From positions 62,001 through 126,000 of the forward strand of contig NZ_SISB01000002.1 in NCBI RefSeq assembly GCF_004310295.1: 64,000 bases of DNA, given 5' to 3'. Made by a program: the position numbers and the translations under genes. Positions 27,031-37,892 of the stretch are shown here, piece after piece (position 1 is the stretch's first letter; every line of letters starts with the position of its first letter). The notes beneath the pieces are model-generated. The model did no database searches and had not been told where the DNA came from. It saw only the letters and a program-made list of their open reading frames with translations. The DNA comes from Pseudomonas sp. BGI-2 (GTDB lineage Bacteria > Pseudomonadota > Gammaproteobacteria > Pseudomonadales > Pseudomonadaceae).

Positions 27031-28218
27031 ATGGCAACGGTAGACCGCTGGCTGCTGCCAGATGGCATCGAAGAAGTACTGCCACCAGAGGCGGCGCGCA
27101 TTGAAGTCGCGCGTCGTCAGGTGTTGGATCTGTTCCAGAGCTGGGGTTACGAGTTTGTCGTGACTCCCCATATCGAGTACCTGGAGTCCCTGCTGACCGG
27201 CGCGGGCTCGGACCTCGATCTGCGTACCTTCAAGGTCATCGACCCGCAATCGGGCCGGCAGATGGGCTTTCGTGCCGACATCACGCCGCAAGTGGCGCGC
27301 ATCGATGCGCACACCCTGCGTCGCGAAGGTCCGAGCCGTCTGTGCTATGCCGGCAGCGTGCTGCATGCCCAGCCACGTGCCTTGTCGTCCTCGCGCAGCC
27401 CGATCCAGCTGGGCGCCGAGTTGTACGGCGATGCCAGCCCGAGCAGCGACGTGGAAGTCATCAGCCTGATGCTGGCCATGCTGCAACTGGCCGATGTGCC
27501 GGATGTGCACATGGACCTCGGTCATGTCGGCATCTACCGCGGCCTGGCCCGTGCGGCCGGTTTGTCCGGTGAAGTTGAACAGCAGTTGTTCGATGCGTTG
27601 CAACGCAAGGCGATCGACGAGGTCATTACCTTGACCGAAGGCTTGCCTGCCGATCTGTCGGGCATGCTGCGAGCGTTGGTCGATTTGTGTGGCGGTCGTG
27701 AAGTATTGGACGCTGCCCGCGAGCGTCTGGCGAAAGCGCCGGCGCCTGTTCTGGCGGCGCTGGACGATTTGCTGGCGATTGCCGAGCGTCTGTCCACGCG
27801 TTTTCCGCAATTACCGCTTTACTTCGATCTGGGCGAGTTGCGCGGCTACCACTACCACACTGGTGTAGTGTTCGCGGTGTTCGTACCGGGCGTGGGCCAG
27901 TCCATTGCTCAGGGCGGTCGTTACGACGACATCGGCGCCGACTTCGGTCGCGCACGTCCGGCAACCGGCTTCTCTACCGATTTGAAAACCCTGGTGACCC
28001 TGGGGCGTGCTGAGATCGAGCTACCGTCTGGCGGTATCTGGATGCCTGACAGTACGGATGCGGCACTCTGGCAGCAGGTTTGTCAGTTGCGCAGTGAGGG
28101 TCAGCGTGTCGTTCAGGCATTGCCTGGACAACCTTTGGCCGCCGCCCGTGAAGCGGACTGCGACCGGCAATTGATTCAGCAGAACGGGCTTTGGCAAGTA
28201 TCGCCACTGGCTTCTTGA
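27031..28218 (+). CDS. hisZ: ATP phosphoribosyltransferase regulatory subunit HisZ
   Basis: A 395-residue class II tRNA-synthetase-like protein that activates the short-form HisG. It lacks tRNA-ligase activity; the HisRS-like core remains with [18 protein letters not shown] (motif 1 region) and [12 protein letters not shown], and the C-terminal anticodon-binding domain is absent. The ATG at 27031 follows AGGGGAATGGCGTA. It is followed by purA after 54 bases, as in other pseudomonads. Confidence 0.95.
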   Translation: MATVDRWLLPDGIEEVLPPEAARIEVARRQVLDLFQSWGYEFVVTPHIEYLESLLTGAGSDLDLRTFKVIDPQSGRQMGFRADITPQVARIDAHTLRREGPSRLCYAGSVLHAQPRALSSSRSPIQLGAELYGDASPSSDVEVISLMLAMLQLADVPDVHMDLGHVGIYRGLARAAGLSGEVEQQLFDALQRKAIDEVITLTEGLPADLSGMLRALVDLCGGREVLDAARERLAKAPAPVLAALDDLLAIAERLSTRFPQLPLYFDLGELRGYHYHTGVVFAVFVPGVGQSIAQGGRYDDIGADFGRARPATGFSTDLKTLVTLGRAEIELPSGGIWMPDSTDAALWQQVCQLRSEGQRVVQALPGQPLAAAREADCDRQLIQQNGLWQVSPLAS

Positions 28219-29565
<1,347 letters not shown>

Positions 29566-29585
29566 TAAGTCGTTGATGTAAAAAG

Positions 29586-29611
29586 CAAAGGGTCCTTAAT
29601 TGGACCCTTTG
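29586..29611 (+). terminator. Rho-independent terminator after purA
   Basis: Stem CAAAGGGTCC/GGACCCTTTG with a 6-base loop, followed by TCGTTTCTG. Confidence 0.75.
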
Positions 29612-29715
29612 TCGTTTCTGCCTGCCGGACGGCATGACCTTTGCTGTGATGTTGAATAAAAGCATCGCTTCCAGCGCGCCATCAATCTAATGGCGCCAAA
29701 GCAGAGGGATTCCAA

Positions 29716-31650
29716 GTGTCGGCCGTTCTCTCATTGTTACAAAGCCGTTTATTGCGGCCTGTGTTCGTTACCCTTGGTATCGCCCTTTTGGTGCAGGTGC
29801 TGGTGGCTGTCGCCCTGACTCGGAGCACAGTGACTGCGCTTGAGGCCGATCTCGGCGTGCGCCTGGGTGCCGACAGTCAAAAACTGTCTGGCGAACTTGA
29901 GCAGGCCGGGCGTGAAGTCACGTCGAGCCTGGACAGTCTATCCACCAGTACCCGTCAGCGACTCACCGCCGGCCTGTCTACGCGATTGAAAGACGAGCAG
30001 ATGCAACTGCGTGCAACGTTGGAGAAGGATCTGAAAGATTCGGCCAACGACATGGCGCAACTGCTGGCCTCCGTCGCGCCTCGCGCCATGTGGGACAGCG
30101 ACGTACCAACCCTGTCCGAATTCGCCCGCCGGGCCCAGCGCAATCCCAACGTGTTGTTCGTGGTGTATGACGATGCGACGGGTCAGCACCTGACGCGTTA
30201 CCTCAACCGCGAAAACCCGATCAACAAGGCATTGCTGGAGAAAGGCCAGGGCGAGCGTGCGCTGGACAAGGTGCTGGATGCGGCGAAGAACGATCCGTCG
30301 GTCTACTACCTCGAAGCCTCGATCAACCCCAACGGCGTGGAAATCGGTAAGGTCTTGATGGGCGTCTCTACCGCTTCGGTGGAAACCGATCTGGCCGCCC
30401 TGGATAAACGTTTTGCAGCGCTGATCGCCAGTGGTGATCAGCTGGTCGGCGACAGTCTCAAAGGCGCAGCTGCGGACAGCGCCACTGCGATGCGTGCGCG
30501 TCTGACGTCCGCGCAGGCCACGGCGTCGGAAATGAAAGCCAACACCACCAGCACCGTGCAGGAAGCGGCGGCGACGTTGCGCTGGCGCATCGGGATGTTC
30601 CTGGCGCTGGTCGGTTGCGGTGTGCTGCTGTTGCTCGCTGTTGTGCTGGGCCGTCGAGTGGTCAATCGCTTGAAAATGCTCATCGCCGCGATGGATGACC
30701 TGGCGGCGGGCGAGGGCGACCTGACTAAGCGTGTGCAGATCAACAGCAAAGACGAAATCGGCGACATGGCCGCGGCGGTCAACCGTTTTGTGGATAAGTT
30801 GCAGCCGATCGTGCGCGAGGCGGGCGATGTGGCTCAGCGCACCGGCGTGGAAATCGGCGCCATGACCCTGCGCAATGCTGGAGCCGACAGGGCGGCGGGC
30901 ATGCAGCGCGATGAAGTGGCCGAGAGCTTGCGCGCGTTGTCGCAGATGGCGGATGAAGCGCAGTCAGAAAGCCACGCCATGCAGGCAGCGTTGCAGCAGG
31001 TGGTGGACATTCGTTCGGCCACCGATGAAAACACCCGGACCTCGGCAAAAGTCGGCAGCCTGATCGAGGCGTTGGCCGGGCAGGTCGATACCGGGTCGAA
31101 AGTCATCGAGCGGCTGGCGCAGCAGAGCGAGCAGATTGAGGTGGTGCTGACGGTGATTCACGGGATCGCCGAACAGACCAACCTGCTGGCGCTGAACGCC
31201 GCCATCGAAGCGGCGCGTGCCGGTGAGACTGGTCGCGGCTTTGCGGTGGTGGCGGACGAAGTCCGGGCGCTGGCAAGCAAGACCCAGAGCTCTACCGGCG
31301 ACATCCAGGCGCACATCGTCGCCTTGCAGCAAGGTGCGCGTGAGGCGGTGGCAGCGATTGGCCAGGCCGGGCGTCAGGCCAATGAAGGTTTGCTGGTGTT
31401 GCGTGACAGTGCGCGGTTGCAGCAGTCGGTGCAGGCGTCGGTCGAGCAGGTGCATGCGGCGATTGGTCTGGCGACTCAGGCGGCAGCCCATCAGGCGCAA
31501 GGCGCGCAAGCGGTGCGGGGTCGGGTTGAGACCATTCATGCACAGGCTGAGAAAGCGGCTCAGGCGGTGGTGGAAACCACGGCCAGTGGCAAAGTGCTGG
31601 ATGGATTGGCGGCGCAACTGAAGGCTAGCCTGGGGCAGTTCAGGGCGTAG
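29716..31650 (+). CDS. Methyl-accepting chemotaxis protein
   Basis: A 644-residue chemoreceptor. It has an N-terminal membrane helix (about 14-35), a periplasmic ligand-binding region of about 250 residues, a second helix near 290-310 ([21 protein letters not shown]) followed by a HAMP domain, and a cytoplasmic signalling domain. The conserved tip carries [21 protein letters not shown] and [13 protein letters not shown]. The start is a GTG at 29716. The ligand is unknown: the periplasmic part matches no sensor family I recognise. PAO1 has no receptor gene between purA and rnr, so it is accessory relative to that order. Confidence 0.92.
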   Translation: MSAVLSLLQSRLLRPVFVTLGIALLVQVLVAVALTRSTVTALEADLGVRLGADSQKLSGELEQAGREVTSSLDSLSTSTRQRLTAGLSTRLKDEQMQLRATLEKDLKDSANDMAQLLASVAPRAMWDSDVPTLSEFARRAQRNPNVLFVVYDDATGQHLTRYLNRENPINKALLEKGQGERALDKVLDAAKNDPSVYYLEASINPNGVEIGKVLMGVSTASVETDLAALDKRFAALIASGDQLVGDSLKGAAADSATAMRARLTSAQATASEMKANTTSTVQEAAATLRWRIGMFLALVGCGVLLLLAVVLGRRVVNRLKMLIAAMDDLAAGEGDLTKRVQINSKDEIGDMAAAVNRFVDKLQPIVREAGDVAQRTGVEIGAMTLRNAGADRAAGMQRDEVAESLRALSQMADEAQSESHAMQAALQQVVDIRSATDENTRTSAKVGSLIEALAGQVDTGSKVIERLAQQSEQIEVVLTVIHGIAEQTNLLALNAAIEAARAGETGRGFAVVADEVRALASKTQSSTGDIQAHIVALQQGAREAVAAIGQAGRQANEGLLVLRDSARLQQSVQASVEQVHAAIGLATQAAAHQAQGAQAVRGRVETIHAQAEKAAQAVVETTASGKVLDGLAAQLKASLGQFRA

Positions 31651-31674
31651 GATTTGTATTGCCTGGTCTGACGC

Positions 31675-31759
31675 CTTCGCGGGCAAGTCGGATCGCCGCA
31701 CCGCTCGCTCCTACAAGGGATCGCGCATTCCCTGTAGGAGCGAGGCTTGCCCGCGAAGC
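31675..31759. repeat. REP-type inverted repeat pair with variant left unit (family A)
   Basis: The right unit is normal. The left unit carries about 15 extra bases (TCGGATCGCCGCACC) between GGCAAG and CTCGCTCC. It lies between the convergent chemoreceptor and iron-permease genes. Confidence 0.75.
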
Positions 31760-31762
31760 TTT

Positions 31763-33328
31763 TCAGCGGCTCAAATACATCCGGGTTGTTAACAGGTACA
31801 CGGGTAACCCCGACACCAAAATCAATAACGCCGCATAAGGCGCCGCCGCCGCAAACTCCACATTCGCGGTATGCGCCCACACCTCAGTCGCCAACGTATT
31901 GAGCCCGGTCGGACTCAACAACAGCGTCGCCGTCAGTTCCTTCATCGCATCCAGAAACACCAGCGCGAACGCCGCGCCCAGCGCCGGGAAGATGATCGGC
32001 AGCGTCACCCGACAAAACGCACTGAAAGACGACGCCCCCAGCGTGCGTGCCGCCTCTTCCAGTTGCGGCGCGGCCTTGTTCAGCGCCGTGCGAATCGGTG
32101 CCTGAGCCAGTGGCAAAAACAGCAGAGCATAAGCGATCAGCAACAGTGCCGAAGTCTGGTACAGCACCGGCACGTAATGCAGGGCGAAATACACCAGCGT
32201 CAGCGCAATTACCAAGCCTGGCAGCGCGTGCAGCAGATAGGGCAAGCGCTCGGCCCAGATCGCCAATCGGCCTTTATGACGCACCACCAGCAGTCCCACC
32301 GGCACCGCCAGCACCAGGCACAGCGCAGCGCCGCCCAGGGACAGCGCCAAGGAAGACAGCAGCGCCTCGCTGATCGCCGCCACCGGGAATGCCGCCGACG
32401 AACCTACCGCCAGCCAATACGCAAGCATCCCCAGCGGAATGCCGCTGCCGATAATCGCCAGTGCCAGGCAGTAAACCTGTCCGGCAATCGTCCACGGCCC
32501 CAGTCGAACCTGTTCTGCCTGCCGTGCTGCGCCCTGTCCGGTACGCACGTGCCGACCTTTGCCGCGGACGCGCAGCTCCAGCCACAACAGCACCAGGCAA
32601 AGCGCCAGAAGCACCGCCGACAGCATCGCCGCGTTGGCGTTGCTGAACTCCAGTTCGAACTGCTGATAGATTGCGGTGGTGAAAGTTTGCAGGCCGATGA
32701 TCGACAGGGCGCCAAACTCCACAAGCATGTGCAGCGCGATCAGCAGCGAGCCGGCCAGCAATGACGGCCAGAGCAGCGGCAGGGTGATTCTGAAAAACAC
32801 GCCCCAGCGATTCTGCCCAAGGGTCCGTGCGGACTCCTCAAGAGAAGGGTCGAGATTGCGCAGGGTCGCTGCGACTGGGAGAAATATCAGTGGGTACTTC
32901 GACAGGGTCATCACCAGGATCGCCCCACCCAAACCTTCGAAATGCGCGCTCAGGGACACCCAGGTAAAACTGCTGACGAACGCCGGCACGGCGAACGGCA
33001 AGCACAGGATCACACCCCACAAACGTCGTCCCGGCAGATTGCTGCGTTCCAGCAGCCAGGCAAGGGACAAGCCGATCACGCCGCAAGCGACTGTCACGCC
33101 GACCATCAGCGCCAGCGTATTGCGCAGCAGCCCGAACACATAAGGCCGCCACAGCAGATGCAGCGCCTCGGCCCAGCCGGCCTGCCAGGTCTTGAGCCCG
33201 ACATACACCAGCGGCAAAAGGCTGAGCACCACCAACAGCAAAACCGGCAGCAGCAGCCAGATTGACGGCCGCCTGCGCCGGGGCACGTAACCCCCGCGCG
33301 AGGCGGGGGCGGATAACGATGCGCTCAT
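31763..33328 (-). CDS. Iron(III) ABC transporter permease (FbpB type)
   Basis: A 521-residue inner-membrane protein with about 12 helices in two halves. Each half ends in an ABC permease EAA-type loop: SARTLGQNRWGVFFRITLPL and EAARTLGASSFSAFCRVTLP. This two-in-one arrangement is typical of FbpB/HitB-type ferric permeases. The gene follows the binding-protein gene with a one-base TGATG overlap. No ATPase gene is in the cluster, so it must be supplied elsewhere. Confidence 0.88.
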   Translation of the reverse strand: MSASLSAPASRGGYVPRRRRPSIWLLLPVLLLVVLSLLPLVYVGLKTWQAGWAEALHLLWRPYVFGLLRNTLALMVGVTVACGVIGLSLAWLLERSNLPGRRLWGVILCLPFAVPAFVSSFTWVSLSAHFEGLGGAILVMTLSKYPLIFLPVAATLRNLDPSLEESARTLGQNRWGVFFRITLPLLWPSLLAGSLLIALHMLVEFGALSIIGLQTFTTAIYQQFELEFSNANAAMLSAVLLALCLVLLWLELRVRGKGRHVRTGQGAARQAEQVRLGPWTIAGQVYCLALAIIGSGIPLGMLAYWLAVGSSAAFPVAAISEALLSSLALSLGGAALCLVLAVPVGLLVVRHKGRLAIWAERLPYLLHALPGLVIALTLVYFALHYVPVLYQTSALLLIAYALLFLPLAQAPIRTALNKAAPQLEEAARTLGASSFSAFCRVTLPIIFPALGAAFALVFLDAMKELTATLLLSPTGLNTLATEVWAHTANVEFAAAAPYAALLILVSGLPVYLLTTRMYLSR

Positions 33329-34338
33329 CAGTTCAAGCCAACGTCACGTTCCAGGTCCAGGGCTTCTTCGGCGTTGCCGAGGTCAGCCGGGGTGACTTTC
33401 GGTGCCTCGAGTTCGCTGAACGGCTTGAGCCCGCGATCGGATTGCATGCCTTTGTGCAGCGGGTATTCGGCGGTGGTCTGGGTGATCACGCGCTGACCTT
33501 CTTCGCTCGCCATGTAGGCGAGGAATTGTTGGGCTTCTTTCGGATGCCTGCTGGATTTCAGCACGGCGGCGCTGGAAACGGTGATCAATCCGCCAACGTC
33601 ACCGCCAGTGAAGTAATGCAGTTTCGAATCGAGCTGGCCTTTTTCACGCTGCAAGGCGAACCAGTAGTAGTTGTTGACCAGCACGGTGGCGACTTCGCCG
33701 TTTTCAACGGCCTTCAGCGCAACCATGTTGTTGCTGTAAGTCTTGCCGAACGCGCGCAGGCCGGTCAGCCATTCTTCGGCCGCGTCCGTGCCGTGCACTT
33801 TGATGATTGCCACGGCCTGCTCCTGGAACGCGCCGCTGGTAGGCACGAAGCCGACCTTGCCTTGCCATTTCGGATCGGAGAATTCCATGACCGACTTGGG
33901 CAGGTTTTTCTCATCGATCAGTTTCGGGTTGTAGGCGACTACGCGGACTCGAGCGGTGATGCCGATCCAGGTGCCATTGCCGGCGACGTAGTCTTTCGGC
34001 AGAACGGAAAGGGTGGCGGTATCGGTAAGCGCCAACAGGCCTTGTTCGCCGAGTTTGTTCAGCGGTGGCGACTCTTCGGTGTAGATCACATCGGCAGGGG
34101 AGCGATCACCTTCTTCAACGACCTGGCTGGCGAGCTGGTTGCTGCTGCCTTTGCGCACGTTGACGTGAATGCCGGTCTTGGCTTCGAAGGCTTTGGCGAT
34201 GGCGTCGCCGACTTCCTTGTGTTGGCCGTTGTAGAGAGTCAGGGAAACTGGGTCAGCAGCCTGGGTGAGGGGGGTGGCGAGTGCCAGGCCGAGCAGGGTG
34301 AAGGTCAAGCCGCGGCGCAGGGTATTTCTAAACATCAT
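33328..34338 (-). CDS. Iron(III) ABC transporter periplasmic binding protein (FbpA type)
   Basis: A 336-residue protein with a signal peptide (about 1-27, GLTFTLLGLALATPLTQA) and a mature part that is a two-lobed ferric-binding protein. It opens VSLTLYNGQHKEVGDAIAKAF and includes VIYTEESPPLNKLGEQG and VLVNNYYWFALQ; the tandem YY in the last block is the family iron-ligand site. The ATG at 34338 is preceded by a weak site; an ATG one codon later is also possible. An inverted repeat 40-60 bases upstream may be an operator. Confidence 0.9.
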   Translation of the reverse strand: MMFRNTLRRGLTFTLLGLALATPLTQAADPVSLTLYNGQHKEVGDAIAKAFEAKTGIHVNVRKGSSNQLASQVVEEGDRSPADVIYTEESPPLNKLGEQGLLALTDTATLSVLPKDYVAGNGTWIGITARVRVVAYNPKLIDEKNLPKSVMEFSDPKWQGKVGFVPTSGAFQEQAVAIIKVHGTDAAEEWLTGLRAFGKTYSNNMVALKAVENGEVATVLVNNYYWFALQREKGQLDSKLHYFTGGDVGGLITVSSAAVLKSSRHPKEAQQFLAYMASEEGQRVITQTTAEYPLHKGMQSDRGLKPFSELEAPKVTPADLGNAEEALDLERDVGLN

Positions 34339-34373
34339 TCGCAGGGTTCCTCACTGTCGCATTGCAAAAACTT

Positions 34374-34399
34374 GAAACAATAATAAACGATATTGTTTC
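34374..34399. promoter_or_regulatory. Inverted repeat upstream of the iron importer
   Basis: Arms GAAACAATA and TATTGTTTC with 8 bases between. It fits about 10 of 19 positions of a Fur box, so Fur binding is weakly supported; another dimeric regulator is as likely. Confidence 0.35.
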
Positions 34400-34455
34400 T
34401 CAAGTGCGCCTTGCGAGGCGGAGAGGGTTTTGCTGGAGGGCTGGTGGCGATCTCC

Positions 34456-34590
34456 GTGGCGAGGGGATTTATCCCCGTTGGGTTGCGAAGCAGCCCCGAA
34501 ACCTGCACCGCCAATGTGACAGGACACAACACACACATGCACTGGTTTACGACTGCTGCGCAGCCGAACGGGGATAAATCCCCTCGCCAC
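34456..34590. repeat. Inverted repeat (GGCGAGGGGATTTATCCCC type)
   Basis: Two inverted copies of GGCGAGGGGATTTATCCCC, about 95 bases apart, in the 357-base gap between the iron importer and the tRNA genes. The rest of this gap shows no reading frame I can support. Confidence 0.75.
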
Positions 34591-34637
34591 AAGAACCCTT
34601 TTGCAAAGGGGGGTTGTCTTTCAGGAAGGCAGAAACG

Positions 34638-34663
34638 CAAAAACCCGCTTTCGCGGGTTTTTG
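34638..34663 (-). terminator. Terminator of the downstream tRNA-Leu
   Basis: Stem of CAAAAACCCGC/GCGGGTTTTTG type, with A and T runs on both sides, directly after the tRNA on the minus strand. Confidence 0.85.
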
Positions 34664-34695
34664 TGAAATTCAAGATCGTGACCTTGAATTTGAAT

Positions 34696-34782
34696 TGGTG
34701 CCCAGAAGAAGACTCGAACTTCCACGACCTTGCGGTCACCAGCACCTGAAGCTGGCGTGTCTACCAATTTCACCATCTGGGC
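34696..34782 (-). tRNA. tRNA-Leu (anticodon CAG)
   Basis: 87 bases including an encoded CCA. The acceptor stem is GCCCAGA/TCTGGGC, and there is a long variable arm. The anticodon stem is CCAGC/GCTGG with loop TTCAGGT, giving anticodon CAG, which reads CUG. It is identical to the copy at 34949-35035. Confidence 0.95.
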
Positions 34783-34816
34783 ATAATCATCAGCGTTGCC
34801 GCTGTTGATGTGGCGC

Positions 34817-34845
34817 ACTATACGGAGAGCATTTTGATCTGTAAA
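34817..34845 (-). promoter_or_regulatory. Promoter of the downstream tRNA-Leu
   Basis: On the minus strand TTTACA (34840-34845), a 17-base spacer and TATAGT (34817-34822), about 35 bases before the tRNA 5' end. Confidence 0.8.
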
Positions 34846-34883
34846 CCCCTGATTTGGTTTTAATAAATCAGGACCCTGGAATG

Positions 34884-34910
34884 CAAAAAACCCGCTTTCG
34901 CAGGTTTTTG
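34884..34910 (-). terminator. Terminator of the upstream tRNA-Leu
   Basis: Hairpin CAAAAAACCCGC/GCAGGTTTTTG, with one mismatch, a near copy of the hairpin at 34638-34663. Its duplication supports duplication of the whole tRNA unit. Confidence 0.8.
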
Positions 34911-34948
34911 TTTGAGCCTTGAAATTGATCTAATCTCAAGCTCTAAAT

Positions 34949-35035
34949 TGGTGCCCAGAAGAAGACTCGAACTTCCACGACCTTGCGGTCACCAGCACCT
35001 GAAGCTGGCGTGTCTACCAATTTCACCATCTGGGC
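34949..35035 (-). tRNA. tRNA-Leu (anticodon CAG), second copy
   Basis: Identical 87-base sequence to 34696-34782, with the encoded CCA. It is the promoter-distal duplicate in plus-strand order and the first transcribed on the minus strand. Confidence 0.95.
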
Positions 35036-35071
35036 AGTATCGGCAACGCTAGCGCGTCGTCGATGGCGCGC

Positions 35072-35100
35072 ACTATACGGAGCGTTTTTTTAACTGTAAA
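35072..35100 (-). promoter_or_regulatory. Promoter of the second tRNA-Leu
   Basis: TTTACA (35095-35100), a 17-base spacer and TATAGT (35072-35077) on the minus strand. Same hexamers and spacing as the promoter at 34817-34845, so each tRNA copy carries its own promoter. Confidence 0.8.
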
Positions 35101-35261
35101 CCCCCAGCATCAAAAAAACCTGGAAAATTTCACCAGCGGCATTTAAATCAGCTTTGCGCTGTCGATATAAGGCTTTAGATGGGCTGTCACAGCTTGAAAT
35201 TTCCCGTTTCATTACGCCTATGCCAAACTAACCCGCATATAGACAAGGTGAAAACTCTCTA

Positions 35262-37892
35262 ATGGCCGATTGGCAGTCCCTCGATCCCGAGGCCGCTCGT
35301 GAAGCGGAAAAATATGAAAACCCTATTCCTAGCCGCGAACTGATCCTTCAGCATCTTGCTGATCGGGGTTCGCCTGCTAACCGCGAGCAACTGGTCGAAG
35401 AGTTTGGTCTGACCACAGAAGACCAGATCGAAGCCCTGCGCCGCCGTCTGCGCGCCATGGAGCGCGATGCTCAGCTGATTTACACTCGTCGCGGCACGTA
35501 TGCGCCGGTGGACAAGCTCGACCTGATCCTCGGCCGCATCAGCGGTCACCGTGACGGCTTCGGCTTCCTGGTCCCGGACGACGGCAGTGACGACCTGTTC
35601 ATGAGCCCGGCGCAAATGCGTCTGGTGTTCGATGGCGACCGTGCCTTGGCCCGTGTTTCCGGCCTCGACCGTCGTGGTCGCCGCGAAGGCATGATCGTCG
35701 AAGTGGTCTCCCGTGCCCACGAGACCATCGTCGGCCGCTACTTTGAAGAAGGCGGTATCGGCTTCGTGGTTGCGGACAATCCGAAGATCCAGCAAGAAGT
35801 GCTGGTCACCCCGGGTCGCAACGCCAATGCCAAGGTCGGTCAGTTCGTCGAAGTGAAGATCACTCACTGGCCGACGCCACGCTTCCAGCCGCAAGGCGAC
35901 GTGGTCGAAGTCGTGGGCAACTACATGGCGCCGGGCATGGAAATCGATGTCGCCCTGCGCGCGTACGATATCCCACACGTCTGGCCTGAAGCGGTCTTGA
36001 AAGAAGCCGCCAAGCTCAAGCCTGAAGTCGAAGAGAAAGACAAAGAGAAGCGCATTGACCTGCGTCACCTGCCGTTCGTAACCATTGACGGTGAAGACGC
36101 GCGTGACTTCGATGACGCCGTTTACTGTGAAGCCAAACCGGGCAAGCTGCGCCTGTTCTCCGGTGGCTGGAAGTTGTACGTGGCGATCGCCGACGTCTCC
36201 AGCTACGTGAAAATCGGTTCGGCCCTGGACAACGAATCCCAGGTTCGCGGCAACTCGGTGTACTTCCCTGAGCGCGTAGTGCCGATGCTGCCGGAGCAGC
36301 TGTCCAACGGACTGTGCTCGTTGAACCCGCACGTCGATCGCCTGGCCATGGTCTGCGAGATGACCATCTCGAAAACCGGCGAGATGACTGATTACTGCTT
36401 CTACGAAGCGGTGATCCACTCCCACGCGCGCCTGACCTACAACAAGGTCAGCTCGATGCTGGAGACGCCGAAACTCACCGAGGCGCGTCAGCTTCGCGGC
36501 GAGTACAACGATGTTCTGCCGCACCTGAAGCAGCTTTACGCACTGTACAAAGTGCTGCTGGGCGCTCGTCACGTGCGTGGCGCGATCGATTTCGAAACTC
36601 AGGAAACCCGGATCATCTTCGGCACCGAGCGCAAGATTGCCGAAATCCGTCCGACTGTTCGTAACGATGCGCACAAACTAATCGAGGAATGCATGCTGGC
36701 GGCCAACGTGGCCACCGCTGAATTCCTGAAGAAACACGAAATACCCGCTTTGTATCGCGTTCACAACGGCCCGCCACCGGAGCGTCTGGAAAAACTGCGC
36801 GCCTTCCTCGGCGAGCTCGGCCTGTCCCTGCACAAAGGCAAGGACGGCCCGTCGCCGAAGGATTACCAGGCATTGCTGGCCAGCATCAAGGACCGTCCGG
36901 ATTTCCATCTGATCCAGACCGTCATGCTGCGCTCGTTGAGCCAGGCGGTGTACAGCGCCGATAACCAGGGCCACTTCGGCCTGAATTACGAAGCCTATAC
37001 CCACTTCACCTCGCCGATCCGCCGCTACCCGGACTTGCTCACGCACCGGGCGATCCGCAGTGTCATCCATTCCAAGCAGGACACGCCGCACGTTCGCCGT
37101 GCCGGCGCGATGACCATTCCGAAAGCGCGCATCTATCCGTACGACGAAGCGGCGCTGGAACAGCTCGGCGAGCAATGCTCGATGAGCGAGCGCCGTGCCG
37201 ACGAAGCGACCCGCGACGTGGTGAACTGGCTCAAGTGCGAGTTCATGAAAGACCGCGTGGGCGAATCGTTCCCGGGTGTGATCACCGCCGTGACCGGTTT
37301 TGGCCTGTTCGTCGAGCTGACCGATATCTACGTCGAAGGCCTGGTGCACGTCACCGCGCTGCCAGGCGATTACTACCACTTCGATCCAGTGCACCACCGC
37401 CTCGCCGGTGAGCGTACAGGTCGCAGCTTCCGTCTTGGTGACACCGTTGAAGTGCGCGTGATGCGCGTTGACCTCGACGAACGCAAGATCGACTTCGAGA
37501 TGGCGGAAAAAACCATCAGCGCACCGATCGGTCGCAAGAAGCGCGGCACTGAAAAGGCTGAACCAGCCGCCAAGACTGCTGCGAAAACCGCTGCCGAGCC
37601 GGCACCGGCGAAAACCGGTCGTCGTCCTGCCAAGGAAAAGGCTGTCGAAGCCTATCGCCCAAGCGATGCCGCGGCGAAAAATGCCGAACTGCGTAAAAGC
37701 CGTGAATTGAAACAGGCGTTGCTGTCTGAAGCGAAAAGCGGCGGTAAAGCGGCGTCTGGGGGAAAGGCCGGACGGTCGGCGCCTGACAAGGCTCCCGGCA
37801 GCAAGCCAAGCAAACACCGTAAAGGCCCGCCGAAAGCGGGTTCGGCTCCAGCCAAAAGCGGCGGGGCGCGTAAACCTAAGGCCAAGTCATGA
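35262..37892 (+). CDS. rnr: Ribonuclease R
   Basis: 3'-5' exoribonuclease for structured RNA. The 876-residue protein has an N-terminal winged helix (about 25-90), cold-shock domains, a catalytic RNB domain with FVTIDGEDARDFDDAVY (four metal-binding Asp residues), and an S1 domain near 650-740. A long basic Lys/Ala-rich tail of about 120 residues follows, longer than in E. coli. The start at 35262 (MADWQSLDPEAA) has AAGGTG upstream. rlmB overlaps by 4 bases. Confidence 0.97.
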   Translation: MADWQSLDPEAAREAEKYENPIPSRELILQHLADRGSPANREQLVEEFGLTTEDQIEALRRRLRAMERDAQLIYTRRGTYAPVDKLDLILGRISGHRDGFGFLVPDDGSDDLFMSPAQMRLVFDGDRALARVSGLDRRGRREGMIVEVVSRAHETIVGRYFEEGGIGFVVADNPKIQQEVLVTPGRNANAKVGQFVEVKITHWPTPRFQPQGDVVEVVGNYMAPGMEIDVALRAYDIPHVWPEAVLKEAAKLKPEVEEKDKEKRIDLRHLPFVTIDGEDARDFDDAVYCEAKPGKLRLFSGGWKLYVAIADVSSYVKIGSALDNESQVRGNSVYFPERVVPMLPEQLSNGLCSLNPHVDRLAMVCEMTISKTGEMTDYCFYEAVIHSHARLTYNKVSSMLETPKLTEARQLRGEYNDVLPHLKQLYALYKVLLGARHVRGAIDFETQETRIIFGTERKIAEIRPTVRNDAHKLIEECMLAANVATAEFLKKHEIPALYRVHNGPPPERLEKLRAFLGELGLSLHKGKDGPSPKDYQALLASIKDRPDFHLIQTVMLRSLSQAVYSADNQGHFGLNYEAYTHFTSPIRRYPDLLTHRAIRSVIHSKQDTPHVRRAGAMTIPKARIYPYDEAALEQLGEQCSMSERRADEATRDVVNWLKCEFMKDRVGESFPGVITAVTGFGLFVELTDIYVEGLVHVTALPGDYYHFDPVHHRLAGERTGRSFRLGDTVEVRVMRVDLDERKIDFEMAEKTISAPIGRKKRGTEKAEPAAKTAAKTAAEPAPAKTGRRPAKEKAVEAYRPSDAAAKNAELRKSRELKQALLSEAKSGGKAASGGKAGRSAPDKAPGSKPSKHRKGPPKAGSAPAKSGGARKPKAKS

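Noticed and set aside
29716..31650. Chemoreceptor with a known ligand domain
   Set aside because: No sensor family (PAS, Cache, 4HB) recognised with confidence, so no ligand is claimed.
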